In this document: positions 44,379 through 52,393 of the stretch, piece by piece
Numbering within the stretch: the first letter of the stretch is position 1
Layout: every line of letters starts with the position of its first letter
NCBI GenBank assembly: GCA_023475025.1
Contig: JAMCWB010000030.1
Span: 65,853-129,852 of the forward strand
DNA length: 64,000 bases
Direction of reading: 5' to 3'
DNA from: Gammaproteobacteria bacterium
Lineage (GTDB): Bacteria; Pseudomonadota; Gammaproteobacteria; Pseudomonadales; Pseudomonadaceae
Program-made: the position numbers and the translations under genes
The notes under the pieces: generated by a model
Database searches by the model: none
The model's input: the letters and a program-made list of their open reading frames with translations, nothing else
Told to the model about the DNA's origin: nothing

Positions 44379-45665
44379 ATGATGTCCACCCCCTCTTCGC
44401 GTTATCCGGCCAGACTGGATATCACTGAATTTCGTCTGGCCTGGCGGGTTCTGATACTCGGTTTGTTCGGTGTGTGCACCAGCATGAGTGCCGCTCTGCT
44501 GTATGGCTTTGGCACCATGGTAATACCCCTTCAGGATGCTTTTGGCTGGAGTCGCGGTGAACTGCAGGCGTCCATTACCTTTCTCTTCGCCGGGGTCGCG
44601 GTAGCATCGCAACTTCTCGGCTGGCTGTACGCCCGTTTTGGCCTGCGCCGTGTCGCCATCATTTCCATAGCGCTGCAGGTTGCCTGCTACGCGGCCCTGA
44701 CCCAACTCACCGGCAATATCACATGGCTGTATTTTGCCTTTTTTGCCATGCCACTCATTTGCGCGGGCACCATTGCCATTACCTGGACACAGCTCATCAG
44801 CCTCTGGTATGAACGCAATCGTGGACTCGCGCTCGCTATCATCCTCAGCGGGACCGGCGTGGCAGCCCTCATCATGCCGCCCCTGCTTGCCTGGAGCATT
44901 CAGCTTGGCGGTTGGCAGGCAGGCTTCGTACTCCTAGCCCTTATGCCACTGATGATAACGCTCCCCATGGCCCTGCTCTGGCTGCATGTTCCAATAGCCA
45001 GCCCGGTAAAAACCCGGGATCAGGAGGCTGAGAGAGTGAAAATCCCGGCGGGAATGCGCTTTGCAGAGGCTCGAAAATCGCGGGTCTTCGTACTCTGCAA
45101 CATATCACTCATTTTGTCGGTATCTCTTATCGTCGCCATGGTCACGGTCATGGTGCCTTACCTGCAGGACAAAGGCGTGCCAGCACTCACCGCCAGCCAG
45201 ATCTTCAGTGCTTTCGGAGCTTCCATTATTGTCGGGCGCCTGTTGGTCGGCTATCTGCTGGATCACTATCCCCCTATTCTGGTGTCCGCCGCTGCGTTGT
45301 TTACCCCCGCTATCGGCTGCGCCGTCCTGCTATCAACAGGACCTGAGGCAACCGCGCTGCTGGTGTTCGCAATCATCTGCATTGGTTTTAGCGCCGGTGC
45401 CGAGTTTGATATAGCCGCCTTTCTGATGGCTCGCTATTTTGGCATGCGCGACTATGCACGCATCTTTGGCTTGCATCTTGGATTGGTGACCATCGTGGCG
45501 GGCTTGTCACCCGCCTTGTTCGGCTATGTTTACTCACTCCATGGCAACTACGATCCCGTGGTGTTCTATGCCCTGGTAGCCGCCGTGGGCGCAGCCCTGA
45601 CGCTGCTCTCACTGCGCTCGGCCCCCGCATACCATTCTGGTCTCTATCGGGCTGAGATGTCCTGA
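44379..45665 (+). CDS. MFS transporter, OFA-like (paralog 2 of 3)
   Basis: 428 residues, twelve segments. Shares ITEFRLAWRVLIL, LLYGFGTMVIPLQ and GAEFDIAAFLMARYFGM with the permeases at 30354 and 59107. ATG 44379 (tandem ATG) has GGAG upstream; an in-frame codon at 44268 is inside the SDR gene and unlikely. Presumed uptake of a substrate of the operon. It ends convergent to the SnoaL gene at 45742. Confidence 0.9.
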   Translation: MMSTPSSRYPARLDITEFRLAWRVLILGLFGVCTSMSAALLYGFGTMVIPLQDAFGWSRGELQASITFLFAGVAVASQLLGWLYARFGLRRVAIISIALQVACYAALTQLTGNITWLYFAFFAMPLICAGTIAITWTQLISLWYERNRGLALAIILSGTGVAALIMPPLLAWSIQLGGWQAGFVLLALMPLMITLPMALLWLHVPIASPVKTRDQEAERVKIPAGMRFAEARKSRVFVLCNISLILSVSLIVAMVTVMVPYLQDKGVPALTASQIFSAFGASIIVGRLLVGYLLDHYPPILVSAAALFTPAIGCAVLLSTGPEATALLVFAIICIGFSAGAEFDIAAFLMARYFGMRDYARIFGLHLGLVTIVAGLSPALFGYVYSLHGNYDPVVFYALVAAVGAALTLLSLRSAPAYHSGLYRAEMS

Positions 45666-45695
45666 CCGATGCCTTTGACGTCCAAGTCCTGAAGC

Positions 45696-45723
45696 AAAAA
45701 ACCCGCAGACATGCTGCGGGTTC
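45696..45723 (-). terminator. Rho-independent terminator for the minus-strand SnoaL/P450 operon
   Basis: Stem AACCCGCA/TGCGGGTT (45701-45708 with 45716-45723). Read on the minus strand it is followed by a run of six T. It lies 18 bp after the SnoaL stop. Confidence 0.75.
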
Positions 45724-45741
45724 AGGCTTTCAGACAAACCA

Positions 45742-46095
45742 TCAGTGCTTGATAAAATAGCGCACCAGGGTTCTACCTTCCTCGAACTTGTACAACTCGA
45801 TGGTTTCAATCACCCCACTGCCGTCACGCATGACGTTTCTATGGTGGCAGGCAGCCTCGTTGCCGGCGATGATCGATAGCTCGACCTCGACACTAAACTT
45901 GCTGTTCTGCTGCGCCCACATACCTTCCAGCACTGGCCAGCCGTCCACCACCGGGCGGCCGAGATACTCGATATCCAGCCCGTTGGGAGAAATCTTCCGG
46001 TAATGCTCGAAAAAACTTTCCCGGTCACCGGAATTCCAGCTTTCAATCTGTCCATGTAGAAAGTTTTCGATTGCCTTGCTGTCAATATTGCTCAT
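45742..46095 (-). CDS. SnoaL/NTF2-like protein (paralog B)
   Basis: 117 residues, paralog of 38566-38913, with the shared GNEAACHHRN and TIELYKFE. Start ATG 46095 has a near-perfect AGGAGGTGA site 8 bp before; a GTG 9 bp upstream is less likely. It is 85 bp downstream of the P450 gene and probably co-transcribed with it. Possible isomerase or hydrolase for the P450 product. Confidence 0.82.
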   Translation of the reverse strand: MSNIDSKAIENFLHGQIESWNSGDRESFFEHYRKISPNGLDIEYLGRPVVDGWPVLEGMWAQQNSKFSVEVELSIIAGNEAACHHRNVMRDGSGVIETIELYKFEEGRTLVRYFIKH

Positions 46096-46180
46096 TGTGA
46101 TCACCTCCTGGGAGCCGGATATTTCGCCGGCCCCTGTTTATCTGACTTGATCCTGGCGCTACAGATCAGCCCCGAATACA

Positions 46181-47458
46181 TTAATCCCAGATGACGTGAA
46201 TAGCTTTGGCCCCGCGCAACTGCGCGCCGGCAATCTTCGGAGCAGGCATGTCAGGGTCCAGGCGAACATTGGGGAGCAGGTCCAAAATACCGTTGATGGC
46301 GCTATTGAGCTCCACTTTGGCAACAAATTGCCCGATGCACATGTGTGGGCCAAAACCGAACCCGAACGAGGGCCGAGCCTTGCGATCGATATCGAATGCC
46401 TCCGCGTTCTCGAAGGCGTCCTCATCCCGGTTGGCGGAAATCACCATGCACTGAACCAGCGCACCCTTGGCCACCGTCACCCCACCGATCTCGACATCCT
46501 TGGCCGCCTGGCGCACCTTGAAGGTGGCGACCGGCTCGTAACGGACGGTTTCATCAATCAGCTTACTGACCAGGCTGCGATCATTGCGAACCCTATCGAG
46601 CAATTCCGGGCGCTCCAGTAGCAACGTCATGATGGAACTGAACGTGCGGGTGGTGGTTTCACCCGCGGCCGGCAACAGCGAGCGGACGAAGGTGGTCACT
46701 TCATGGTCATCCAGTGCACGCCCTTCGTATTCGGCATTGATCAGACGGCTGATCAGGTCATCTCCCTTGGCCCCCTCGGCACGCTTGCTGATGACCACTT
46801 CCTTGATCGCGTCGTAAAGACTTTTCACTGCCTGGCCGGCAATGGGACCATAAATTCTGGCCTTTTCCGGGTCGATCTGGTTGGCAGCGACCAACGCCAG
46901 CGCCCAAGTCGCATACTTCTTGAATTTTTCTGGATCATCACTCGGAAAACCCATCAGCGCGTACATTTCCCGGATCGGAAAGTACAGCCCGAAGTCCATC
47001 AGGTTGGCCTTCTTGTCGGCGACCATCGGCAGCAGAAACTCCTCACGAATTACCCGATCGATCTCGGGCCGCCACTTGTTTACCGTTTCGGGCATGAAAA
47101 CCGGCTGCAGCAATGCACGGGTACGACGGTGCTGCTCACCATCCATGGCCAGAATGATCAGGCCATCGAAAAAGGCGCCAAGGCCTTCGGCAATGAAACC
47201 GCTGGTGAAGGTTTCGGCATCGCGCAGCACCGCCATCACATCCTTGTACTTGAACAACGTTACCGCACATTTTGCCGCTTTGGCGCCGGCATTGGTCGGT
47301 ACCTTGAGATAGGTATCGACAAAGTCACCTCGCATCACCGGCTCGTTATTGCGCTTGTCACGGCAAAGCGCATGAATATCCACATCCGAGCCAAGATAGG
47401 TGTCGGATACCGCATGATATGCGGCCTCAATATCGAGTTCCTGAGCTTCAAGCGACAT
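46181..47458 (-). CDS. Cytochrome P450 (intact)
   Basis: Soluble bacterial class I P450 of 425 residues. I-helix oxygen-binding LPAAGETTTR, K-helix DETVR and heme loop FGFGPHMCIGQF with Cys374 are all intact. The general look (FDIDRKARPSFGFGFGPH) fits CYPs acting on terpenoids and steroids. Could be the DitQ-type enzyme, but I cannot assign the subfamily. Start ATG 47458 has GAGGAGG 6-8 bp upstream. Electrons probably come from the ferredoxin/reductase pair at 31654-33227. It follows the CrtI-like oxidoreductase gene. Confidence 0.92.
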   Translation of the reverse strand: MSLEAQELDIEAAYHAVSDTYLGSDVDIHALCRDKRNNEPVMRGDFVDTYLKVPTNAGAKAAKCAVTLFKYKDVMAVLRDAETFTSGFIAEGLGAFFDGLIILAMDGEQHRRTRALLQPVFMPETVNKWRPEIDRVIREEFLLPMVADKKANLMDFGLYFPIREMYALMGFPSDDPEKFKKYATWALALVAANQIDPEKARIYGPIAGQAVKSLYDAIKEVVISKRAEGAKGDDLISRLINAEYEGRALDDHEVTTFVRSLLPAAGETTTRTFSSIMTLLLERPELLDRVRNDRSLVSKLIDETVRYEPVATFKVRQAAKDVEIGGVTVAKGALVQCMVISANRDEDAFENAEAFDIDRKARPSFGFGFGPHMCIGQFVAKVELNSAINGILDLLPNVRLDPDMPAPKIAGAQLRGAKAIHVIWD

Positions 47459-47537
47459 AGATTTCCTCCTCATGACCAAAAGGCCTTGTTGTTATGATCA
47501 CTGGCACGCCCCGATTACTGGCGCGCTTCATCCTGAC

Positions 47538-47566
47538 GTCCACGCAAACTGACAGATTGCGTGGAC
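47538..47566. other. Intercistronic hairpin
   Basis: Perfect 10-bp stem GTCCACGCAA/TTGCGTGGAC with a 9-nt loop, between the CrtI-like gene and the P450 gene on the minus strand, without a U-tract. It may be an RNA-processing or stability element that sets the relative output of the two genes. Confidence 0.45.
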
Positions 47567-47578
47567 GGGCTTGTCAGT

Positions 47579-49168
47579 TCATGGTGTTTTGGCCAGATAG
47601 CGGGTCACACGCTTGGCAGCCAGGCGACCTGCCATGCCATTGACCCCGCCACCCGGGTGGCTCCCGGCGCTGCCAAGATACAAGCCGACAACCGGCAAGG
47701 TATCACCACCCAAACCATGGGCTGGTCGCATGGTGCTGGAGCGCATGGTGGTGGTATCGATATGCACCACACAGCCGTTTACCGTGTTCAGCCGGGCGGT
47801 AAAGTCGGGTGCGGCCTCGATCCAGCGACCGATAACCTGCCCCTTTACCCCCTCGACATACTCGGATATCTGCTCGATCACTTGATCAGCCACCCTCTCC
47901 CGGAGCGCATCCCACCCCTCATTGGGACGGACCGGCATGACAGGGGGGTAGACGTAGAACACGTCCTGACCGGCGGGAGCCTGGGACGGATCCACCGCAC
48001 TGGGAGCCGCCATGGTGATGTAAGGCAGTTTTGGCACCTCGCCCCGGGCGCTGGCCGCGAAATTCTCCAATACAGCCTCTTCGGTACCGATCAACAGGCA
48101 GGTCTTGCGCAGATCGATGCCATCCCCCCTGGCTGCTTCAAAGCGTGGTACGGAAATCTGTCCACGCAACGCCAGATCCACCTTGAGCGGGCCGGAACCC
48201 TTGGCATTGGCCGGGGCCATGGCAATACGAGTCAGCAGATATGAAGGGATTTCACCCGGACTTACCATCTCCAACGCCACCTTGGGGTGACATCCGGCGA
48301 TCACCGCGTGGGCAGTGAATTCGCGCCCATCAGCCAGCCTGACGCCTTTTACCTGACCTCGACTGGCGATGATTTCAGTAACCGTTGCCGATGTCAGCAC
48401 CTCTCCGCCAAGCTCTTCGAGGCGGGAGCGCATTGCATTGCTCAACTGCTGCATGCCGCCCAGGACCCGCCCTACACCGAAACGGTGGAGGAAACCGAGC
48501 AGCGCATAGTAGATACCACCACCATCAGCGGTAATGTCGCCGGCCAGCCCGGTCAAGGCACACATGGCCGAGATGGTTACCGGGTGCTCGAATCGCTCAC
48601 GGGCAGCCTGATGAGCTGACCCGGTCATCAACGCCATCAGCTGAGGTTTGAGTTTGCGGTTCTTCAAGGCCGTCCCCACGACCTTCAGCTTGGCGCTCAG
48701 GTTCAGCTTCGCGGGGTCGACCCGCATCATCGGCAGAGCAATGTCCATGAACATGTCGATGACATTCATGAACTCGAGAAAGGCTTCGGCATCCCGCTCG
48801 CTGTAACGTCGGATTTCAGCAGCCGTCTTCAGCCGATCCCGCCAGAAAATGATCGAACTGCCATCTGGATGCAGATAAACATAGCCTGGGGCCAACTCGA
48901 CCATCTTGAATCCGTGCCGCTCCAGTTCCAGCTCCTGTGGCACATGCGAATGCACGCGCATGGACATCATGTCCAGTGCACAAGGATGGACCAGATGTTC
49001 CGGTGCTTCAGGAATCAGATAGCCCGAAGAGGCCATACCACCGACCTTGTCCAGCGCCTCGAGCACCAGCACCTTTTTACCCTCAAGCCCCAGATAACAG
49101 CCTGCCGATAAGCCATTGCTGCCGCCACCGACGATGATCACGTCAAAATCTGCATTGTTCTTATTCAT
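47579..49168 (-). CDS. Phytoene desaturase (CrtI)-like FAD oxidoreductase
   Basis: 529 residues. N-terminal FAD motif VGGGSNGLSAGCYLG, then LEALDKVGGMASSG as in CrtI and 3-ketosteroid/carotenoid-type enzymes. The C-terminal GLYLGSAGSHPGGGVNGMAGRLAA is the diagnostic end motif of the CrtI/RetSat group. It would desaturate or isomerise a hydrophobic isoprenoid. ATG 49168 follows GGAGACAAGCT; upstream in-frame codons are less likely. First gene of the minus-strand operon with P450 and SnoaL; divergent from DUF1329 copy 4. Confidence 0.88.
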   Translation of the reverse strand: MNKNNADFDVIIVGGGSNGLSAGCYLGLEGKKVLVLEALDKVGGMASSGYLIPEAPEHLVHPCALDMMSMRVHSHVPQELELERHGFKMVELAPGYVYLHPDGSSIIFWRDRLKTAAEIRRYSERDAEAFLEFMNVIDMFMDIALPMMRVDPAKLNLSAKLKVVGTALKNRKLKPQLMALMTGSAHQAARERFEHPVTISAMCALTGLAGDITADGGGIYYALLGFLHRFGVGRVLGGMQQLSNAMRSRLEELGGEVLTSATVTEIIASRGQVKGVRLADGREFTAHAVIAGCHPKVALEMVSPGEIPSYLLTRIAMAPANAKGSGPLKVDLALRGQISVPRFEAARGDGIDLRKTCLLIGTEEAVLENFAASARGEVPKLPYITMAAPSAVDPSQAPAGQDVFYVYPPVMPVRPNEGWDALRERVADQVIEQISEYVEGVKGQVIGRWIEAAPDFTARLNTVNGCVVHIDTTTMRSSTMRPAHGLGGDTLPVVGLYLGSAGSHPGGGVNGMAGRLAAKRVTRYLAKTP

Positions 49169-49335
49169 AGCTTGTCTCCATGACGAGTTGTACGGGCAAC
49201 GGCTTCTTTTCAATGCCACACGCAGAGGCCGTTGCCGCCCGCTTTTCGGTATCAGGTTATTGCCCGTCACGGCCAGGCCAACCTGTCTGGAATAGCCAGC
49301 ACCCTAGCAATAAAAGTCATCAGCCGCTGGGCATC

Positions 49336-49356
49336 CGTTTTACCCGGAGTAAAACG
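49336..49356. promoter_or_regulatory. Dyad CGTTTTAC-N5-GTAAAACG (copy B)
   Basis: Same 8-bp arms and spacer length as 40523-40543. Located 168 bp from the CrtI-like start and 444 bp from DUF1329 copy 4, so it may control the divergent pair. Confidence 0.6.
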
Positions 49357-49416
49357 ATTCATGCACACCCTTCGGCAGCACACTGGCCCTCACGATGTAA
49401 ATTCACCATAGCATAT

Positions 49417-49476
49417 AAATTCTTATTGTAGAATTTTAATCTGCATATGGAATAATAAACAAGATCTGCTAGGGTA
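49417..49476 (+). promoter_or_regulatory. AAATTCT/AGAATTT dyad plus promoter-like block B
   Basis: Perfect 7-bp dyad with a 6-bp spacer (49417-49436), then TCTGCATATGGA and, 27 bp after the CTGCAT start, GCTAGGG. Almost the same as 40688-40748, where that distance is 29 bp. Candidate activator site and promoter for DUF1329 copy 4. Confidence 0.5.
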
Positions 49477-49608
49477 CATTCAGGCCATGCTGAGCCTCGA
49501 CAAGGTGATCACTTCATCACCGTGCAAACAGCTCGAACAACCTTTCCGGTTGCTCGGGCGCGGGTCTTGGCAGCGGCCGTTGAACAATAAAAATAAAAGG
49601 ACAACACA

Positions 49609-49803
49609 GTGAAAACAGCTCTGGATCATTCCGGACGGCCGTCAAGGCCGATGCACCTGTCGGTGCCTCCTCAAGTAACAACCCACCAGCGTTTTACCAC
49701 CGTAAGTAGTAGCCGGGTAGCGCCCTTCGCTCCCCGCATCGACGGTGGGCGTCAATCCCAAAAAACTCCTTCCAACAACACTCATAACGGAGATTTTTCA
49801 TGA
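49609..49803 (+). CDS. Possible 64-residue leader ORF
   Basis: GTG start after AAAAGGACAACACA; the stop overlaps the DUF1329 copy 4 ATG as ATGA, which would allow translational coupling. The product has no recognisable domain or signal peptide. Support comes from the similar layout upstream of copy 3; it may not be translated. Confidence 0.22.
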   Translation: MKTALDHSGRPSRPMHLSVPPQVTTHQRFTTVSSSRVAPFAPRIDGGRQSQKTPSNNTHNGDFS

Positions 49804-51158
49804 AACTGAAGATCGCTCTCGGTTTGCTATTGGGCGGGATGTCCGCTGTCGCTTTCGCAGCTGTCAGCCCCGACGAGGCTCGGCAACTGGGCAATATCCT
49901 GACACCACTTGGCGCTATCCAGGCAGCCAATGCCGACGGAACCATTCCGGCCTATGAGGGTGGGTTACGTACCGCGCCAGAGGGGTTTCAACCAGGCACC
50001 GGCTTTTGGAAAGACCCCTTCGCCGATGAAAAGCCGCTGTACCGTATTACTGCGGGGAACATGGCCGAGCATGCCCACCTGCTGAGCGCAGGACAAAAGG
50101 AAGTACTGCAGAGAAATGCCGAATACTACATGGATGTCTATCCTTCCCACCGCACCGCGGCCTACCCGCAGGAAGTCCTCGATGCGACGATCCGCAACGC
50201 CACTACCTGCCATACCATCAAGGATGGCCTTGCGGTGGAACCCAACTGCCGTGGTGGCTTGCCATTTCCCATTCCGAAAACCGGCAACGAGCTGATGTGG
50301 AACCTGTTGCTGCGCTACAACGACGGCAAATTCGGTACCACCACGTCGTCGTCCAATACCTGGGTGGTAGATCGCAACGGTAACGTCACCCGGTCCGCCA
50401 ATCAGGCCACCTTCGTTGAGCGGCCTTACTACCAGACCGATGTCGAGGGACGCGCGCCCGATATGTTCTACCGGGTTTATTCGCTGACCAAGCAACCTGC
50501 CCGCAAGGCCGGTGAACTGACCGGACTGATGGACTTCATCGACCCTACTGAAAAACCCCGCCGCGCCTGGAGCTACACTCCTGGCCAACGGCGGATCAAA
50601 TTGGCGCCGGAGTTCAACTACGACACCCCTGTGGGCAGCATGGGCGGGCTGGAGCTGTTTGACGAACTCTTCATGTTCTCAGGCGTGCAAGATCGCTTCG
50701 ACTTCAAACTGGTCGGCAGGAAAGAGATGCTGATTCCATACAACACGTACAAGTTCTACTTCAACTGTGATGACCAATTCAGGAAATCGCATGTGAATCC
50801 AGAGTGTGAACGCTGGGAGCTGCACCGGGTATGGGAGGTCGAAGCCACGCTCAAGCCCGGCATGCGTCATGTCTACAGCAAGCGCACCTACTACCTCGAT
50901 GAAGACACCTATGGTGCCGGACTCTACGATGCCTGGGACCAGAACGGTCAACTGTATCGCTCGATGATGCTCGGTGGCGTTCAGTTCTATGACCATGACA
51001 TCCCCTATATCGTCAAGCACTCCATATACGACTTCAACAAAGGTATGTATGGCGTCATCAATGACGGCATGGACGGTGGCTATCGCGTACTCACCGCGGC
51101 CAGAACAGAGCGGGAACTGAACCCCGAAGCAATCGTCATGCGCGAATCACAACGCTGA
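49800..51158 (+). CDS. DUF1329 periplasmic/outer-membrane protein (copy 4)
   Basis: 452 residues with a signal peptide (cut after AFA, about residue 20). Family blocks PRRAWSYTPGQRR, LAPEFNYDTP, CERWELHRVW and YSKRTYYLDED are intact. ATG has CGGAG 7-12 bp upstream. Followed by a hairpin and then an alpha/beta hydrolase gene. It probably binds and hands over a hydrophobic substrate at the outer membrane. Confidence 0.88.
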   Translation: MKLKIALGLLLGGMSAVAFAAVSPDEARQLGNILTPLGAIQAANADGTIPAYEGGLRTAPEGFQPGTGFWKDPFADEKPLYRITAGNMAEHAHLLSAGQKEVLQRNAEYYMDVYPSHRTAAYPQEVLDATIRNATTCHTIKDGLAVEPNCRGGLPFPIPKTGNELMWNLLLRYNDGKFGTTTSSSNTWVVDRNGNVTRSANQATFVERPYYQTDVEGRAPDMFYRVYSLTKQPARKAGELTGLMDFIDPTEKPRRAWSYTPGQRRIKLAPEFNYDTPVGSMGGLELFDELFMFSGVQDRFDFKLVGRKEMLIPYNTYKFYFNCDDQFRKSHVNPECERWELHRVWEVEATLKPGMRHVYSKRTYYLDEDTYGAGLYDAWDQNGQLYRSMMLGGVQFYDHDIPYIVKHSIYDFNKGMYGVINDGMDGGYRVLTAARTERELNPEAIVMRESQR

Positions 51159-51176
51159 CCGGATAGTGCGCGAACC

Positions 51177-51207
51177 CTTCGGCTGCCTGCGCAGCCGAAG
51201 CTTTTTT
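51177..51207 (+). terminator. Terminator/attenuator between DUF1329 copy 4 and hydrolase
   Basis: Perfect 10-bp stem CTTCGGCTGC/GCAGCCGAAG with a 4-nt loop, followed by CTTTTTT, 19 bp after the DUF1329 stop and directly before the hydrolase ribosome site. It should lower or regulate read-through into the next gene. Confidence 0.7.
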
Positions 51208-51222
51208 CAGGAGGGATTTCAC

Positions 51223-52131
51223 ATGCGACACGTTGAACTGGCGTGGGACATCAGCCATCTCACACCCAGCTCTGCACCTGCGACGCTCACAGGCTCGCTG
51301 TTCGCTCCAGATACAGCCTTCACTCCCGGCCAGCCCGTCAACCTGCTGGTCTGCCTGCATGGGGGCAGTTGCTCCCGGCAGTACTATCACCCAACCTATC
51401 TGGACCATTCCTACAGCTTTGCCCGGTTCATGACCGAACGGCATTACCTGATACTGGCTCTGGACAATCTGGGCATGGGCAACAGCAGCCGGCCCGAGCC
51501 GGAAAAACACCTCAGTCTGGACATGATTGCCGCCGCCAACGACTTTGCCACCCGACAGACTGCCGCCGCACTGCTCGATGGTGAATGGCTGGATATGTCG
51601 GCACACAGCACATTGAGCATTTCCGGTCTCGGCCACTCCATGGGTGGCATGCTCGGCGTATACCAGCAAGGTCGCTTCCAGAGTTTCGAGCGATTGATCG
51701 TCGCTGGTTGGAGCAACCTGCCCCTGGAACTGGGGGATACCGATGCAGCCAATCTGCGGGCCAGCTTGGCTCAGGGTGGTTACATACCCACTGACAGGCA
51801 GAGTCTCCAGAGTCTGTTTCACCTGCCTGATGTACCAACTGACGTGATCACCGTTGACAATCAGAACGCCAGCCTTACCCCGGTGACGCTGGCACTCGCC
51901 GCACTCACACCAGGCATAGTGGTCAGGGAAGCGGCGGCGATCAGCTGCCCACTTCTGTTGCTGTATGGCGAGCTCGATGTCAGTTCGGATATGCAGCGCG
52001 AACCGACCTTCTACCCCAAAGCCAGCAGCCGTGCACTCAAGCGTATTGACCAGGCGGCGCACATGCATAACCTGGCGTCATCCAGACTGACGGTCTGGCA
52101 ATCCATTGATGAATGGTTGCGGGAACACTGA
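51223..52131 (+). CDS. Alpha/beta hydrolase
   Basis: 302 residues, cytoplasmic, no signal peptide. Oxyanion-hole HGGS near residue 46, nucleophile Ser139 in GHSMGG, acid near YGELD, and His in AAHMHN near the end form a full triad. It could hydrolyse an ester, a lactone or a meta-cleavage product. Unlike the fused domain at 37183 this one is catalytically complete. ATG 51223 has CAGGAGGG 8 bp upstream; an earlier GTG is unlikely. Confidence 0.86.
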   Translation: MRHVELAWDISHLTPSSAPATLTGSLFAPDTAFTPGQPVNLLVCLHGGSCSRQYYHPTYLDHSYSFARFMTERHYLILALDNLGMGNSSRPEPEKHLSLDMIAAANDFATRQTAAALLDGEWLDMSAHSTLSISGLGHSMGGMLGVYQQGRFQSFERLIVAGWSNLPLELGDTDAANLRASLAQGGYIPTDRQSLQSLFHLPDVPTDVITVDNQNASLTPVTLALAALTPGIVVREAAAISCPLLLLYGELDVSSDMQREPTFYPKASSRALKRIDQAAHMHNLASSRLTVWQSIDEWLREH

Positions 52132-52270
52132 CAGCATCTGCCGCTACCGCCCTTCCCTATCGCAGCCTTTCATACCGGCAAGGCAGGGACAGCATACCGT
52201 TTCCTGCGCCGAACCACTCGTCACTCCCCCTTCAACAGCCGGTACAGCACCACGCCGACTGCGATGCAGC

Positions 52271-52317
52271 CGATAGGCATTTTATCAATATGTCCATGCA
52301 CTTCAGCGATAGGCATT
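52271..52317. repeat. Direct repeat CGATAGGCATT (two copies)
   Basis: Identical 11-bp units at 52271-52281 and 52307-52317, 36 bp apart start to start, in the 262-bp gap before the DUF1302 gene. Spacing of about 3.5 helical turns could suit a dimeric activator. The rest of the gap shows no gene. Confidence 0.4.
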
Positions 52318-52393
52318 GCCGTTGTTCGTACCACGTCAGTCACGTTTACTGAGAGGCGTCAGACAATAAAAACAACATCCACGGAGAAGCTTA

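Larger units (their letters stand above)
49169..49799. other. Long divergent regulatory region
   Basis: 631 bp between the CrtI-like gene (-) and DUF1329 copy 4 (+). It holds the second CGTTTTAC dyad, a second AAATTCT dyad with promoter-like block B, and a possible leader frame. I see no other gene. Both directions are probably controlled here. Confidence 0.55.
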
